Shown here: positions 56,412 through 64,000 of the stretch, one piece after another
Position numbering within the stretch: position 1 is the stretch's first letter
How the letters are laid out: each line of letters starts with the position of its first letter
Source: Oscillospiraceae bacterium
GTDB lineage: Bacteria > Bacillota > Clostridia > Oscillospirales > Oscillospiraceae
NCBI GenBank assembly: GCA_020025535.1
Contig: JAHHRY010000003.1
Coordinates: forward strand, 62,001-126,000
Direction of reading: 5' to 3'
DNA: 64,000 nt
Notes under the pieces: model-generated
What the model was told of the DNA's origin: nothing
The model's input: the letters and a program-made list of their open reading frames with translations, nothing else
Database searches by the model: none
Program-made: the position numbers and the translations under genes

Positions 56412-56693
56412 TTATTCCTCTTCGTCTTCCTCGTAAAGCTGTTCCATAATAAGATTATAGACAGTTTCCAGTTCTTTTTCGTCTTCAATGGCACAGAGAA
56501 TGGGCTCACCGTCTTCCTCGACGGAGCGCAGAATGCTGACCTCCAGGTCGGCGTCCTCGTCCACATCCACCGCAGGAACGACAGCCAGATAGTTGATACC
56601 ATTGTATTCCAAAGAAGACAGTACCTCGAGTTCAAATTCGGTGCCGTCTTCGTCTACGATTGTCATATAATCAGAACCGTATGCGTCAGCCAT
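56412..56693 (-). CDS. DUF1292 family protein
   Basis: 93 residues, very acidic, no signal peptide. Typical DUF1292 text: YMTIVDEDGTEFELEVLSSLEYNGINYLAVVPA, then ILRSVEEDGEPILCAIEDEKELETVYNLIMEQLYEEDEEE. In Firmicutes this gene often sits in the alaS-ruvX-DUF1292 block, and its role is unknown. It has its own promoter (56727-56755). The 6S RNA candidate follows its stop at once and may be processed from the same transcript or have its own promoter inside this gene. Confidence 0.92.
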   Translation of the reverse strand: MADAYGSDYMTIVDEDGTEFELEVLSSLEYNGINYLAVVPAVDVDEDADLEVSILRSVEEDGEPILCAIEDEKELETVYNLIMEQLYEEDEEE

Positions 56694-56726
56694 GTTGTAG
56701 CTCCTTCCGCTGTACTTGTTGGAAAT

Positions 56727-56755
56727 ATTGTACTATCAACAGAGCACAAAATCAA
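56727..56755 (-). promoter_or_regulatory. Promoter of the DUF1292 gene
   Basis: Minus-strand TTGATT (56755-56750), 17-base spacer, TACAAT (56732-56727), 34 bases before the start. Confidence 0.7.
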
Positions 56756-56790
56756 GTGAAATATTTTTGAATAATTTTGTCACGGATTTG

Positions 56791-57024
56791 TTACGGAAGG
56801 TATTCTGTCAAAAACCTGTCCAGATCATCCATGGTTTCGATGGGAATTCCGTGCTGCAGAGCCGTGTGCAGATCGTCCGGCAGTAGGTCTGCCCAGAGTG
56901 GGATGGTTCGGAAAGGCTCCGGGTCCTCGCCTTTCCAGATGGCAATACGGCCATTGTGAATGCCCAGAAGGAAGCCGACTGCAAGGATCGGACACAGCAG
57001 GGAAACAATATGCTTCTTGTTCAT
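56791..57024 (-). CDS. Small membrane-anchored protein with a BofC C-terminal-like domain
   Basis: 77 residues. An N-terminal hydrophobic stretch (HIVSLLCPILAVGFLLGI) acts as signal anchor. The rest, with G-R-I-A-I-W near residue 25 and LPDDLHTALQHGIPIETMDDLDRFLTEY at the end, follows the pattern of the BofC/YpeB-type C-terminal domain (G-x-I-A-V-F ... LP-x-x-D ... L-x-x-G-I-x-V ... L-x-x-L-L-E-x-Y). BofC checks sigma-K activation in Bacillus spores by inhibiting SpoIVB. If real this is a minimal one-domain form. The match is by eye and should be held loosely. Confidence 0.6.
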   Translation of the reverse strand: MNKKHIVSLLCPILAVGFLLGIHNGRIAIWKGEDPEPFRTIPLWADLLPDDLHTALQHGIPIETMDDLDRFLTEYLP

Positions 57025-57167
57025 AATCTGACCTCATTTGGATAGTATATTATAATGTATGCCGGATGGGATAACTTATTCACAGCACGTTTTATTCTGC
57101 ATTTAATTGTGTTTGATATTATATGTGCCCGGGGATTTTAATGTTTATTCACAAAATAGGGCTTTCG

Positions 57168-57191
57168 TTTTGTTGCAGGGTGTGCTATAAT
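57168..57191 (+). promoter_or_regulatory. Extended -10 promoter upstream of PBP1A
   Basis: TGCTATAAT at 57183-57191 is an extended -10 box; the -35 region (TTTCGT) is weak. It leaves an 86-base leader before the start codon. Nothing else was recognised in 57025-57277. Confidence 0.55.
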
Positions 57192-57277
57192 GCTACGAGG
57201 AATGCTGTCCTTATCAGGATAAATTTTCAATCACAGCTGGCTTTTATCCCCTTTGCTATGGTTATGGAGGTAACAAA

Positions 57278-60046
57278 ATGACAGATAATGAGAATCGCAA
57301 CGACAAAATGCAGCCCCAGAATTGGAAGCCGCATTGGTTTGTGCGTGCGTTGTATAGAATATGGCGAATCGCCTTTTCCGCATTGAAGGTTGCCGGAGGA
57401 GCCCTGGCGACGGTGCTCCTGATTGGCATTGTCTGCGGCTTTGTTTTTATGGACGTTCTGGGCGGCTATCTGCAGGATGAGATCATTCCCAAGGCGGAAG
57501 TGAATCTGGATGACTATGCCCTGGACAAAACATCCTATATTTATTGTCTGGATGACAAGGGCGATATTCAGATTCTGCAGCAGATCTACGCAACCACTGA
57601 CCGCCAGTGGGCCAGATATGAAGACATCCCCGAAGACCTGATCCATGCCGCTGTTGCCATCGAAGACAAGCGCTTCTACGAGCATCAGGGTGTAGACTGG
57701 ATTACTACGGTCAAGGCCTGCATCAGTATGTTCTTTGGTGGCGATCATTTCGGTGGTTCCACGATCACACAGCAGCTGATTAAAAACCTTCTGCATGAAG
57801 ACAGCGTAACCGTTCAGCGTAAAGTGATGGAAATATTCCGGGCACAGACTTTTGAAAAAATGTATTCAAAAAAAGTCGTTCTGGAATGGTATATGAATAC
57901 GGTATATTTCGGAGAGGGCTGTTATGGCGTAAAAAGTGCGGCCGCTAACTACTTCGGCAAGGAACTGCAGGATATGACTACTGCAGAGCTGGCTTCTCTG
58001 ATTGGCATTACCAATAACCCCTCTCTGTTCAGACCCTTCAGAACCACTCTGGACAAGGGAGGAAAGACCGGCGAGGAGCGCAACATCGAACGGCAGAAAA
58101 ACATCCTGTGGCAGATGAATGAGCAGGGCTGGCTGTCTGATGAAGAGTACGCCGAAGCAGATGCTCAGAAACTGGTTTTCAAACGTGGAATCGCACCCGA
58201 GGACCGCTGGGCTTATTGTAAGGACTCCTTCGACAGCGAAGACAACCTGGTAACCAAGGGCTGCGGCTATGAAGGCCCTGTCCGTGACCTGATTACCGAA
58301 GAAAAAGATGGCAAGATTGTCTACGTCTGCCCGAACTGCGGTCAGTATATGGATATTACCCGTGACGCGTCTCAGTCTGTCTATTCCTGGTATGTGGATA
58401 CCGTTCTGGACGAAGTGGCGATGGCCCTTGCCAAGCGTGACGGCACGGAATGGAACAAGGAAACCAGATACAACTATCTTCAGCTGATTGGACGGGCAGG
58501 TTACCATATTTATACGCCTTTCAATGCCGAAGTCCAGAAGGCGGTAGACAATATCTACACCAATCTGGAGGAAATTCCGGAAACCAAGGGCGGCCAGCAG
58601 CTGGATTCTGCCATTGTGATCTTGGATAATCGCTCCGGCGATATTGTTGCCATGGCCGGCGGCGTCGGCGAAAAGAAGGATTTCGATGCCTACAACCGTG
58701 CTACAGACGCTACCCTGCAGGTTGGCTCTTCCATTAAACCTTTGACAGTATATGCACCTGCTTTTGAATTGGGACTGATTACCCCGGCTACGGTCATTGA
58801 GGATTTGCCCCTCATGATCAACAACAAGAAACCGTTCCCTTATAATGATAACTACCAGTATCACTATACCAGAACCATCTGGCGTGGTATCGTTTCTTCC
58901 GTAAACGCCGTAGCTGTGAATACGCTGGATATGCTGGGAACACAGTACAGCTTCAATTTTGCCAGAGATAAGTTCGGACTGAGTACTCTGGTGGATCGCC
59001 TTGAGACTTCCAGCGGCAGTATACTGACGGATATTGCTTATTCGCCTCTTGGATTGGGCGGCCTGACGAAGGGCGCAACGGTGCGGGACATGACCTGCGC
59101 CTATGGTACCTTTGCCAACCATGGCACATACCGGGAAGGCAGAGTCTTTACCAAAGTATATGACAGCGACGGAAATCTGGTTCTGGATAATCCTCAGGAA
59201 AGCAGAAAAATCCTGGGTGAAAAAGCAGTCAACTATATGAACTACTGTCTGGACAGTGCCGTGGCCAGCGGTACCGGCCGGCCCGCCGACCTTTACAACG
59301 AGCTGGGAATCGACGTGGCCGGCAAGACCGGTTCCACTCAGGATAACAAGGACCGTTATTTCTGCGGATTTACCGGCTATTATACCGCAGCAGTCTGGTG
59401 CGGTTTCAATACTCCGGAAGAGATCATTCTGGTAAACAACTACCAGAACCCGGCAGCACGTCTGTGGAAAAAAGTCATGTTGCAGCTGCACCGGGGACTG
59501 GAAACAATTCCGCTTTACGACACAACCGGTATGGTGGAAGTGGAAGTCTGTCTGGAATCCGGCAAGCTGGCAACGGATGCCTGTGCCCATGATATCCGTA
59601 AGGGCGAGGTTCTCCGTACCCAGAAGGTGATGGTGTACAAGGAAGATATGCCTACCGAATTCTGTGACAAGCATGTGCTCCTGGACTACTGCACCGTCGG
59701 CGGCGGTGTTGCCAACGAGTATTGTCATAAGTTTGCCAGCGTGGGTGCCCTGCGCCTTGAGAAAAAGGCACTGGTGAAAATGACGCAGTCCAAACTGAAT
59801 GACCTGATTGCAGTAGAAAATAAGGGACTGCAGGAATGCTATCTGCGCAACAACTATATATATCTGGTAGATAGTCTGGGTAACCCCCAATCTTTCTTTG
59901 GTGTACACGGTGGTATTAATAAGGGAATGAATCTTCCTTATCAGGGATGTACGCTGCACACGAAAGAAGCCTGGGAGCAGTACAAGGCGGAGCATCCCTG
60001 GATCGATGAAGATGCGGTGACGCCTGCACCGGATGATGAGGAGTAA
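57278..60046 (+). CDS. Class A penicillin-binding protein (PBP1A) with a Cys-rich insert
   Basis: 922 residues, start ATG behind GGAGG. Cytosolic tail, membrane helix near 41-66, then a GT51 transglycosylase domain (EDKRFYEHQGVDW near 128, GGSTITQQLIKN, RKVMEIFRAQTFEKMYSKKVVLEWYMN). A linker near 305-355 holds four cysteines (YCKDS, KGCGY, VCPNCG) arranged like a zinc ribbon. The transpeptidase has SxxK in GSSIKP (~482), SVN (~539) and KTG in AGKTGST (~681). It polymerises and cross-links peptidoglycan. Cysteines outside the membrane in an anaerobe may bind a metal. The C-terminal tail (~740-922) is of the PBP-C type, ending in acidic residues. Confidence 0.95.
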   Translation: MTDNENRNDKMQPQNWKPHWFVRALYRIWRIAFSALKVAGGALATVLLIGIVCGFVFMDVLGGYLQDEIIPKAEVNLDDYALDKTSYIYCLDDKGDIQILQQIYATTDRQWARYEDIPEDLIHAAVAIEDKRFYEHQGVDWITTVKACISMFFGGDHFGGSTITQQLIKNLLHEDSVTVQRKVMEIFRAQTFEKMYSKKVVLEWYMNTVYFGEGCYGVKSAAANYFGKELQDMTTAELASLIGITNNPSLFRPFRTTLDKGGKTGEERNIERQKNILWQMNEQGWLSDEEYAEADAQKLVFKRGIAPEDRWAYCKDSFDSEDNLVTKGCGYEGPVRDLITEEKDGKIVYVCPNCGQYMDITRDASQSVYSWYVDTVLDEVAMALAKRDGTEWNKETRYNYLQLIGRAGYHIYTPFNAEVQKAVDNIYTNLEEIPETKGGQQLDSAIVILDNRSGDIVAMAGGVGEKKDFDAYNRATDATLQVGSSIKPLTVYAPAFELGLITPATVIEDLPLMINNKKPFPYNDNYQYHYTRTIWRGIVSSVNAVAVNTLDMLGTQYSFNFARDKFGLSTLVDRLETSSGSILTDIAYSPLGLGGLTKGATVRDMTCAYGTFANHGTYREGRVFTKVYDSDGNLVLDNPQESRKILGEKAVNYMNYCLDSAVASGTGRPADLYNELGIDVAGKTGSTQDNKDRYFCGFTGYYTAAVWCGFNTPEEIILVNNYQNPAARLWKKVMLQLHRGLETIPLYDTTGMVEVEVCLESGKLATDACAHDIRKGEVLRTQKVMVYKEDMPTEFCDKHVLLDYCTVGGGVANEYCHKFASVGALRLEKKALVKMTQSKLNDLIAVENKGLQECYLRNNYIYLVDSLGNPQSFFGVHGGINKGMNLPYQGCTLHTKEAWEQYKAEHPWIDEDAVTPAPDDEE

Positions 60047-60067
60047 GAATAGTTAAGGAGAAAGCCT

Positions 60068-60934
60068 ATGATTTGGATTTCGGATGCATGGAAAGAATAT
60101 GAAGTGCTTGACACATCTGATGGCGAACGCCTGGAACGGTGGGGGAAATATATCCTCGTCCGTCCGGATCCGCAGGTAATATGGAATACCCCGCATAGGG
60201 ATCCCAACTGGAAAAAGTATGATGCCCGTTACGTCCGCTCCGCAACAGGCGGAGGCAGATGGACGGAGCACAGCCTGCCGGAGCGCTGGCAGATCCACTA
60301 CAAGGATTATCTGACCTTCAATGTCAAGCCTATGAATTTCAAGCATACGGGCGTTTTTCCCGAACAGGCTGCAAACTGGGACTTTATCCGGGAAAAAGTG
60401 GCATCTGCAGGCCGTCCTGTCCGGGTGCTGAACCTGTTTGCCTATTCCGGCGGAGCTACGCTGGCTGCGGCAGCAGGCGGTGCGGAAGTGTACCATGTGG
60501 ATGCATCCAAGGGTATGGTGGCCTGGGCAAAGGAAAATGCACAGGCTTCCGGACTTGCAGATCGTCCAATCCACTGGATCGTGGATGACTGCGCTAAATT
60601 TATTCAGAGGGAAATTCGCCGCGGGCGCCGCTATGACGGCATCATTATGGATCCCCCCAGCTATGGCCGGGGACCCGGAGGCGAGATCTGGAAGATGGAG
60701 ACCAGCTTCTATCCGTTTCTTATGGAAACGGCGAAACTGCTGACGGCAAATCCTTTGTTTGTTATCATCAACTCCTATACGACCGGTCTTGCACCCTCTG
60801 CTGTCGGATATGCATCGGATACGGTTTTCTGCGACATATGCGGCGGCAGTACAGCTGTGGGGGAACTGGGACTGAAGGTAAAATCCACAGGCCTGATGCT
60901 GCCCTGCGGTTCAACAGGACGGTGGACACCCTGA
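60068..60934 (+). CDS. RlmI/RlmK-like class I SAM-dependent rRNA methyltransferase
   Basis: 288 residues, start ATG behind AAGGAG. The Methyltrans_SAM (PF10672-type) fold is seen in NVKPMNFKHTGVFPEQAANWDFI, motif I VLNLFAYSGGATLAAAAGGAEVYHVDASKGMVAWAKEN, and the catalytic-side motif YDGIIMDPPSYGRGPGG. The family contains 23S rRNA cytosine-5 methyltransferases, but no PUA domain is present here, so the exact target is uncertain. It is co-oriented with PBP1A (21-base gap) and the ECF genes that follow after 16 bases. Confidence 0.88.
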   Translation: MIWISDAWKEYEVLDTSDGERLERWGKYILVRPDPQVIWNTPHRDPNWKKYDARYVRSATGGGRWTEHSLPERWQIHYKDYLTFNVKPMNFKHTGVFPEQAANWDFIREKVASAGRPVRVLNLFAYSGGATLAAAAGGAEVYHVDASKGMVAWAKENAQASGLADRPIHWIVDDCAKFIQREIRRGRRYDGIIMDPPSYGRGPGGEIWKMETSFYPFLMETAKLLTANPLFVIINSYTTGLAPSAVGYASDTVFCDICGGSTAVGELGLKVKSTGLMLPCGSTGRWTP

Positions 60935-60950
60935 TAGGGAGGGGTACATT

Positions 60951-61799
60951 TTGAGTGAAGCAATTCGCGTTGAACATTTGAATTATTCCTACCCGGGCGT
61001 GGATAACACGCCCGCGGTAGCTGTTTTCAGGGATTTTAATCTCTCCATTGAACAGGGGAGTTTTGTAGCGGTATTGGGCTCCAACGGCTGCGGAAAATCC
61101 ACATTGGCCAAGCATTTTAATTCCATTTTGCTTCCCTGCGGCGGCAAGGTCTATGTCTGCGGACTCGACACGTCGGATGAAGAACTGCTGATACGCGTTC
61201 GCCGCAATGTGGGTATGGTTTTCCAGAATCCGGACAACCAGATCGTTGCCAACGTGGTGGAAGAGGATGTGGCTTTCGGCCCGGAAAATCTGGGTATTGC
61301 CAGTCCAGAAATTCGCAGACGCGTGGACAAAGCTCTAAAGCAGGTAAATATGTATGAGTACAGGGAGCACGCTCCTCATCTGCTCTCCGGCGGTCAGAAG
61401 CAGCGAGTTGCGATTGCCGGCGTGATCGCCATGGAACCAAGCTGTATTGTTCTGGATGAGCCGACAGCAATGCTGGACCCCAGAGGTCGCAAAGAGGTTA
61501 TGGACACAATCCTGCGGCTGAATGCAGAAAAAGGAATTACCGTTGTGCTGATTACCCATCACATGGACGAGGCGGCACAGGCTCAGCGGGTAGTGGTACT
61601 CAATAAAGGTGCTGTTGTGGCAGACGGCAAGCCGGAGGATGTTTTCTCGAATGTGGAACTGCTGCACAGAATCGGTCTTGCGGCGCCTGAAACAGTAGAG
61701 CTTTGCTATGCACTGAATCATGAAGGGTTTCAGTTGCCCTTAAACAGACTGGATATCGAGAAATGCGCGCAGACACTTTATGATGCGATAAAGGTTTGA
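60951..61799 (+). CDS. ecfA1: Energy-coupling factor transporter ATPase EcfA1
   Basis: 282 residues, ATPase of the ECF vitamin-transporter module. The start codon is TTG at 60951, with GGGAGGGG upstream. Walker A GSNGCGKST, Q-loop MVFQNPDNQIVA, signature LLSGGQKQRVAIAG, Walker B CIVLDEPTAMLD and H-loop LITHHMDE are intact, and a C-terminal dimer helix follows. With EcfA2 and EcfT it powers several substrate-binding S components encoded elsewhere. Gene order ecfA1-ecfA2-ecfT-truA is the usual Firmicute cluster. Confidence 0.94.
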   Translation: MSEAIRVEHLNYSYPGVDNTPAVAVFRDFNLSIEQGSFVAVLGSNGCGKSTLAKHFNSILLPCGGKVYVCGLDTSDEELLIRVRRNVGMVFQNPDNQIVANVVEEDVAFGPENLGIASPEIRRRVDKALKQVNMYEYREHAPHLLSGGQKQRVAIAGVIAMEPSCIVLDEPTAMLDPRGRKEVMDTILRLNAEKGITVVLITHHMDEAAQAQRVVVLNKGAVVADGKPEDVFSNVELLHRIGLAAPETVELCYALNHEGFQLPLNRLDIEKCAQTLYDAIKV

Positions 61800-61818
61800 C
61801 GACGCGGGAGGAATGAAC

Positions 61819-62682
61819 GTGGCACCTATTCTTCAGGTTGAAAATCTGTCACATATCTACAGTGCCGGAACGCCTTTTGAGCATAAGGCACTGGATAATA
61901 TGAATTTTTCTGTTGAGCGGGGAGAGTTTATCGGAATCATCGGCCATACCGGATCCGGAAAATCCACCCTGATGCAGCACTTGAATGGCTTGCTGAAGCC
62001 TACATCCGGCAGGGTTTTGCTGGATGGACAGGATATCTGGTCGGATAAAAAGCTAACCAGACAGGCACGTTTCCGTGTCGGTCTGGTGTTCCAGTATCCT
62101 GAGTATCAGCTTTTTGAGGAAACCGTATACAAAGATATTTCTTTTGGCCCTAAGAATATGGGTCTGGATGCCGGGGAAATCGACCGGCGAGTTCGGGAGT
62201 CTGCAGGATTTGTGGGATTGACGGAACAGCAGCTGGAAGTTTCACCTTTTGACCTTTCCGGCGGACAGAAGCGGCGTGTGGCAATTGCCGGCGTGATCGC
62301 CATGGAGCCGGAGGTCCTGATTCTGGACGAGCCTACTGCCGGTCTGGATCCCAGTGGCAGGGATGAGATCCTTGCCAATATTGAGAGCTATCGAAAGTCC
62401 AAGAACGCCACAATTATCATGGTCAGCCACTCTATGAATGATGTGGCAAGACTGACAGACCGGCTTCTGGTGCTGAATGGCTCCAGAATTGCCATGGATG
62501 GCACGCCGGGCGAAGTGTTTAACCGGGCGTGGGAGCTGGAAGAAATGGGTCTCGATATTCCGGAAGTGACCCGTATTTTCATGCGCCTGAAGGAAATGGG
62601 TTTGCCTGTGGAGCCGGTTTATACCATGGAACAGGCGGTTTCGGCTCTGAAACAGCTGAAGGGGGGAAAGCGTCATGCTTAA
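61819..62682 (+). CDS. ecfA2: Energy-coupling factor transporter ATPase EcfA2
   Basis: 287 residues. The best-supported start is GTG at 61819, seven bases after GGGAGG; ATG 61813 is one base from that site. Walker A GHTGSGKST, Q-loop LVFQYPEYQLFEE (the YPEYQLF of EcfA2), signature LSGGQKRRVAIAG, Walker B VLILDEPTAGLD and H-loop MVSHSMND are all present. It pairs with EcfA1. The stop overlaps the next start by 8 bases. Confidence 0.94.
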   Translation: MAPILQVENLSHIYSAGTPFEHKALDNMNFSVERGEFIGIIGHTGSGKSTLMQHLNGLLKPTSGRVLLDGQDIWSDKKLTRQARFRVGLVFQYPEYQLFEETVYKDISFGPKNMGLDAGEIDRRVRESAGFVGLTEQQLEVSPFDLSGGQKRRVAIAGVIAMEPEVLILDEPTAGLDPSGRDEILANIESYRKSKNATIIMVSHSMNDVARLTDRLLVLNGSRIAMDGTPGEVFNRAWELEEMGLDIPEVTRIFMRLKEMGLPVEPVYTMEQAVSALKQLKGGKRHA

Positions 62683-63481
62683 AGACGTTACCCTTGGACA
62701 GTTTTTTCCCGGAAATTCTCCCATTCATCGGTTAGACCCAAGAACCAAGCTCGTTATGCTGATCGTGTACATCATAGCACTGTTTGTGGCGGTCAGCTGG
62801 ATTTCCTACGGCGTGATGCTGGCGTTTTTGGTAACGTGTATCTGCATTTCCAGAATTCCGCTGAAGAGTATTTTGCGTGGAATGAAGCCTCTGGTAGTGA
62901 TCCTGCTTTTTACGGCGATTCTGAACCTGTTCTTTACCAAGGGAGAAACCGTTCTGGTGGCGTTCTGGGGCATTGAGATTACCCTGGAGGGTATTGTGCG
63001 GGCGTTTTTTATGCTGATTCGTATTCTGATGCTGATCAGCGGTACGTTCCTGCTGACTTATACCACCTCGCCGATTGCTTTGACAGATGGTTTGGAATCC
63101 CTGCTTTCACCGCTGAAAAAGCTACATCTGCCGGTTCACGAGCTTTCCATGATGATGTGTATTGCTCTGCGGTTTATCCCGACTCTGATCGAAGAAACGG
63201 ATAAGATCATGTCTGCACAGAAGGCCAGAGGCGCCGATTTTGAAACCGGAAAGCTGATGGAACGCGTAAAAGCGCTGGTGCCGGTACTGGTGCCTTTGTT
63301 TATCAGCGCATTCCGCCGGGCGGACGAACTGGCTACCGCTATGGAGTGTCGCTGCTATCAGGGCGGTACCGGACGAACCAAGATGAAGCTCCTGCGGTAT
63401 ATGCGCCGGGATTACATTGCCTATGGAATCGGTGTATTGCTGATTGCCGCAATTATTACCCTGGCTCATTTCGGACTGTGA
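62675..63481 (+). CDS. ecfT: Energy-coupling factor transporter transmembrane protein EcfT
   Basis: 268 residues with about five to six membrane helices. It opens with DVTLGQFFPGNSPIHRLDPRTKLVMLIVYI, the EcfT N-terminal box, and has the two coupling-helix motifs around AQKARGADFETG and MECRCYQGGTGRTK (the A-R-G type sequences that dock on the ATPases). It is the scaffold that joins EcfA1/A2 to substrate-binding S components. Translationally coupled to ecfA2. Confidence 0.94.
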   Translation: MLKDVTLGQFFPGNSPIHRLDPRTKLVMLIVYIIALFVAVSWISYGVMLAFLVTCICISRIPLKSILRGMKPLVVILLFTAILNLFFTKGETVLVAFWGIEITLEGIVRAFFMLIRILMLISGTFLLTYTTSPIALTDGLESLLSPLKKLHLPVHELSMMMCIALRFIPTLIEETDKIMSAQKARGADFETGKLMERVKALVPVLVPLFISAFRRADELATAMECRCYQGGTGRTKMKLLRYMRRDYIAYGIGVLLIAAIITLAHFGL

Positions 63482-63489
63482 GGTGAAAA

Positions 63490-64000
63490 ATGCGTAATAT
63501 TGCCATTTTTCTGACCTATGAAGGTACCAGCTACCATGGCTGGCAGATACAGAAGAATCTTTGCACAATTCAGGAAACCATGGAAAAAGCGGTGGCCATG
63601 GTGGTGGGACACCCGGTACATGTGACCGGATGCGGCCGTACCGACGCGGGAGTTCACGCCAAATGCTATGTGGCCAACTTCCGGACAACTTCCACGATTC
63701 CTGTGGACAGGCTGCCCTACGCCCTCAACACCCACCTTCCTGTGGATATTGTTGTTACCAAGGCTTTTGACGTGCATGAGGATTTCAATGCCATTGGCTC
63801 CTGTGCACGGAAAGAATATACCTACATCATCTATAATTCCCGGGTCAGGGACCCTTTCTATGTGAATCGCGCATGGTTTTACCCGAAGCATTTGGATGAA
63901 AAGGTGATGCAGGAGGCAGCGTCCCAGTTTGTGGGCACCCATGATTTTGCCGCCGTACGCAGCGTGGGAACGGATGTCAAATCTACCGTGCGTACCGTGT
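63490..64000 (+). CDS. truA: tRNA pseudouridine synthase A (3' end outside window)
   Basis: 170 residues are visible, then the window ends in frame. Start ATG at 63490 behind GAGGTG. The catalytic motif GCGRTDAGVHA is complete with its Asp, followed by ANFRTTSTIPVDRLPYALNTHLP, AIGSCARKEYTYIIYN and FVGTHDFAAVRSVG. TruA converts uridines 38-40 of the anticodon arm to pseudouridine. Its position after ecfT is the standard clostridial order. Confidence 0.95.
   Translation, partial: MRNIAIFLTYEGTSYHGWQIQKNLCTIQETMEKAVAMVVGHPVHVTGCGRTDAGVHAKCYVANFRTTSTIPVDRLPYALNTHLPVDIVVTKAFDVHEDFNAIGSCARKEYTYIIYNSRVRDPFYVNRAWFYPKHLDEKVMQEAASQFVGTHDFAAVRSVGTDVKSTVRTV

Noticed and set aside
57866..59995. 709-codon minus-strand open frame
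   Set aside because: Antisense to PBP1A; no start signal or recognisable domain.

Overview
The window looks like a low-to-mid GC, spore-forming Firmicute of class Clostridia, most like the Oscillospiraceae/Ruminococcaceae. The grounds are AGGAGG-type ribosome binding sites throughout, TTGACA/TATAAT promoters, the L33-SecE-NusG-L11-L1-L10-L7/L12 block, an ECF-A1/A2/T-TruA cluster, SPOCS/LysM and BofC-like sporulation proteins, rubrerythrin and ferredoxin-rich oxidoreductases (anaerobe), and a CpsB/C/D phosphoregulatory module. This is inference from gene content; no 16S gene is present.

Region 1 (1-14,920): the 3' part of a surface polysaccharide locus. It is transcribed rightward and holds a DegT aminotransferase (cut by the window edge), an initiating sugar-phosphate transferase, an acetyltransferase fused to a D-cysteine-desulfhydrase-like PLP enzyme, three ATP-grasp ligases, an octopine-dehydrogenase-family enzyme, a hexapeptide acyltransferase, a threonine-aldolase-like PLP enzyme, a Wzy-type polymerase, a shortened CapA-like protein and a Wzx flippase. 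A convergent cpsB-cpsC-cpsD operon faces it across a double terminator. The many amino-acid enzymes and ligases suggest a glycan decorated with amino acids or opines.

Region 2 (15,000-24,540): peroxide defence (yaaA, bcp), then a LacI-type regulator with a well-formed promoter and operator-like palindrome ahead of a five-gene sugar uptake and catabolism operon (TIM-barrel isomerase, Gfo/Idh/MocA dehydrogenase, lipoprotein binding protein, RbsA-like ATPase, RbsC-like permease), then a three-domain rubrerythrin.

Region 3 (24,600-36,060): MurE-like ligase, ferredoxin-type aldo/keto reductase, peptide deformylase, a DIP1984-family protein followed by a structured tRNA-like non-coding segment, RecQ, an aldose epimerase, two divergent tRNA-Ser genes, YlmH with a DUF896 protein, and two FAD proteins.

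Region 4 (36,056-48,560): a LysR regulator divergent from an 856-residue fusion of CoA-disulfide reductase, rhodanese, sulfite-reductase-like and ferredoxin domains; small membrane and lipoproteins; an FHA-SEDS protein with its class B PBP; a SPOCS/LysM spore protein; and two COG0523 GTPases, one carrying a His/Cys repeat array and the other fused to a YcgQ-like domain.

Region 5 (48,590-64,000): the ribosomal/transcription block on the minus strand with its L10 leader, RuvX, a split TauE/SafE transporter, a PrsA-like foldase, a 6S RNA candidate, DUF1292, a BofC-like protein, PBP1A with a Cys-rich insert, an rRNA methyltransferase, the ECF transporter core and the start of truA. No CRISPR array, insertion sequence or prophage was recognised.
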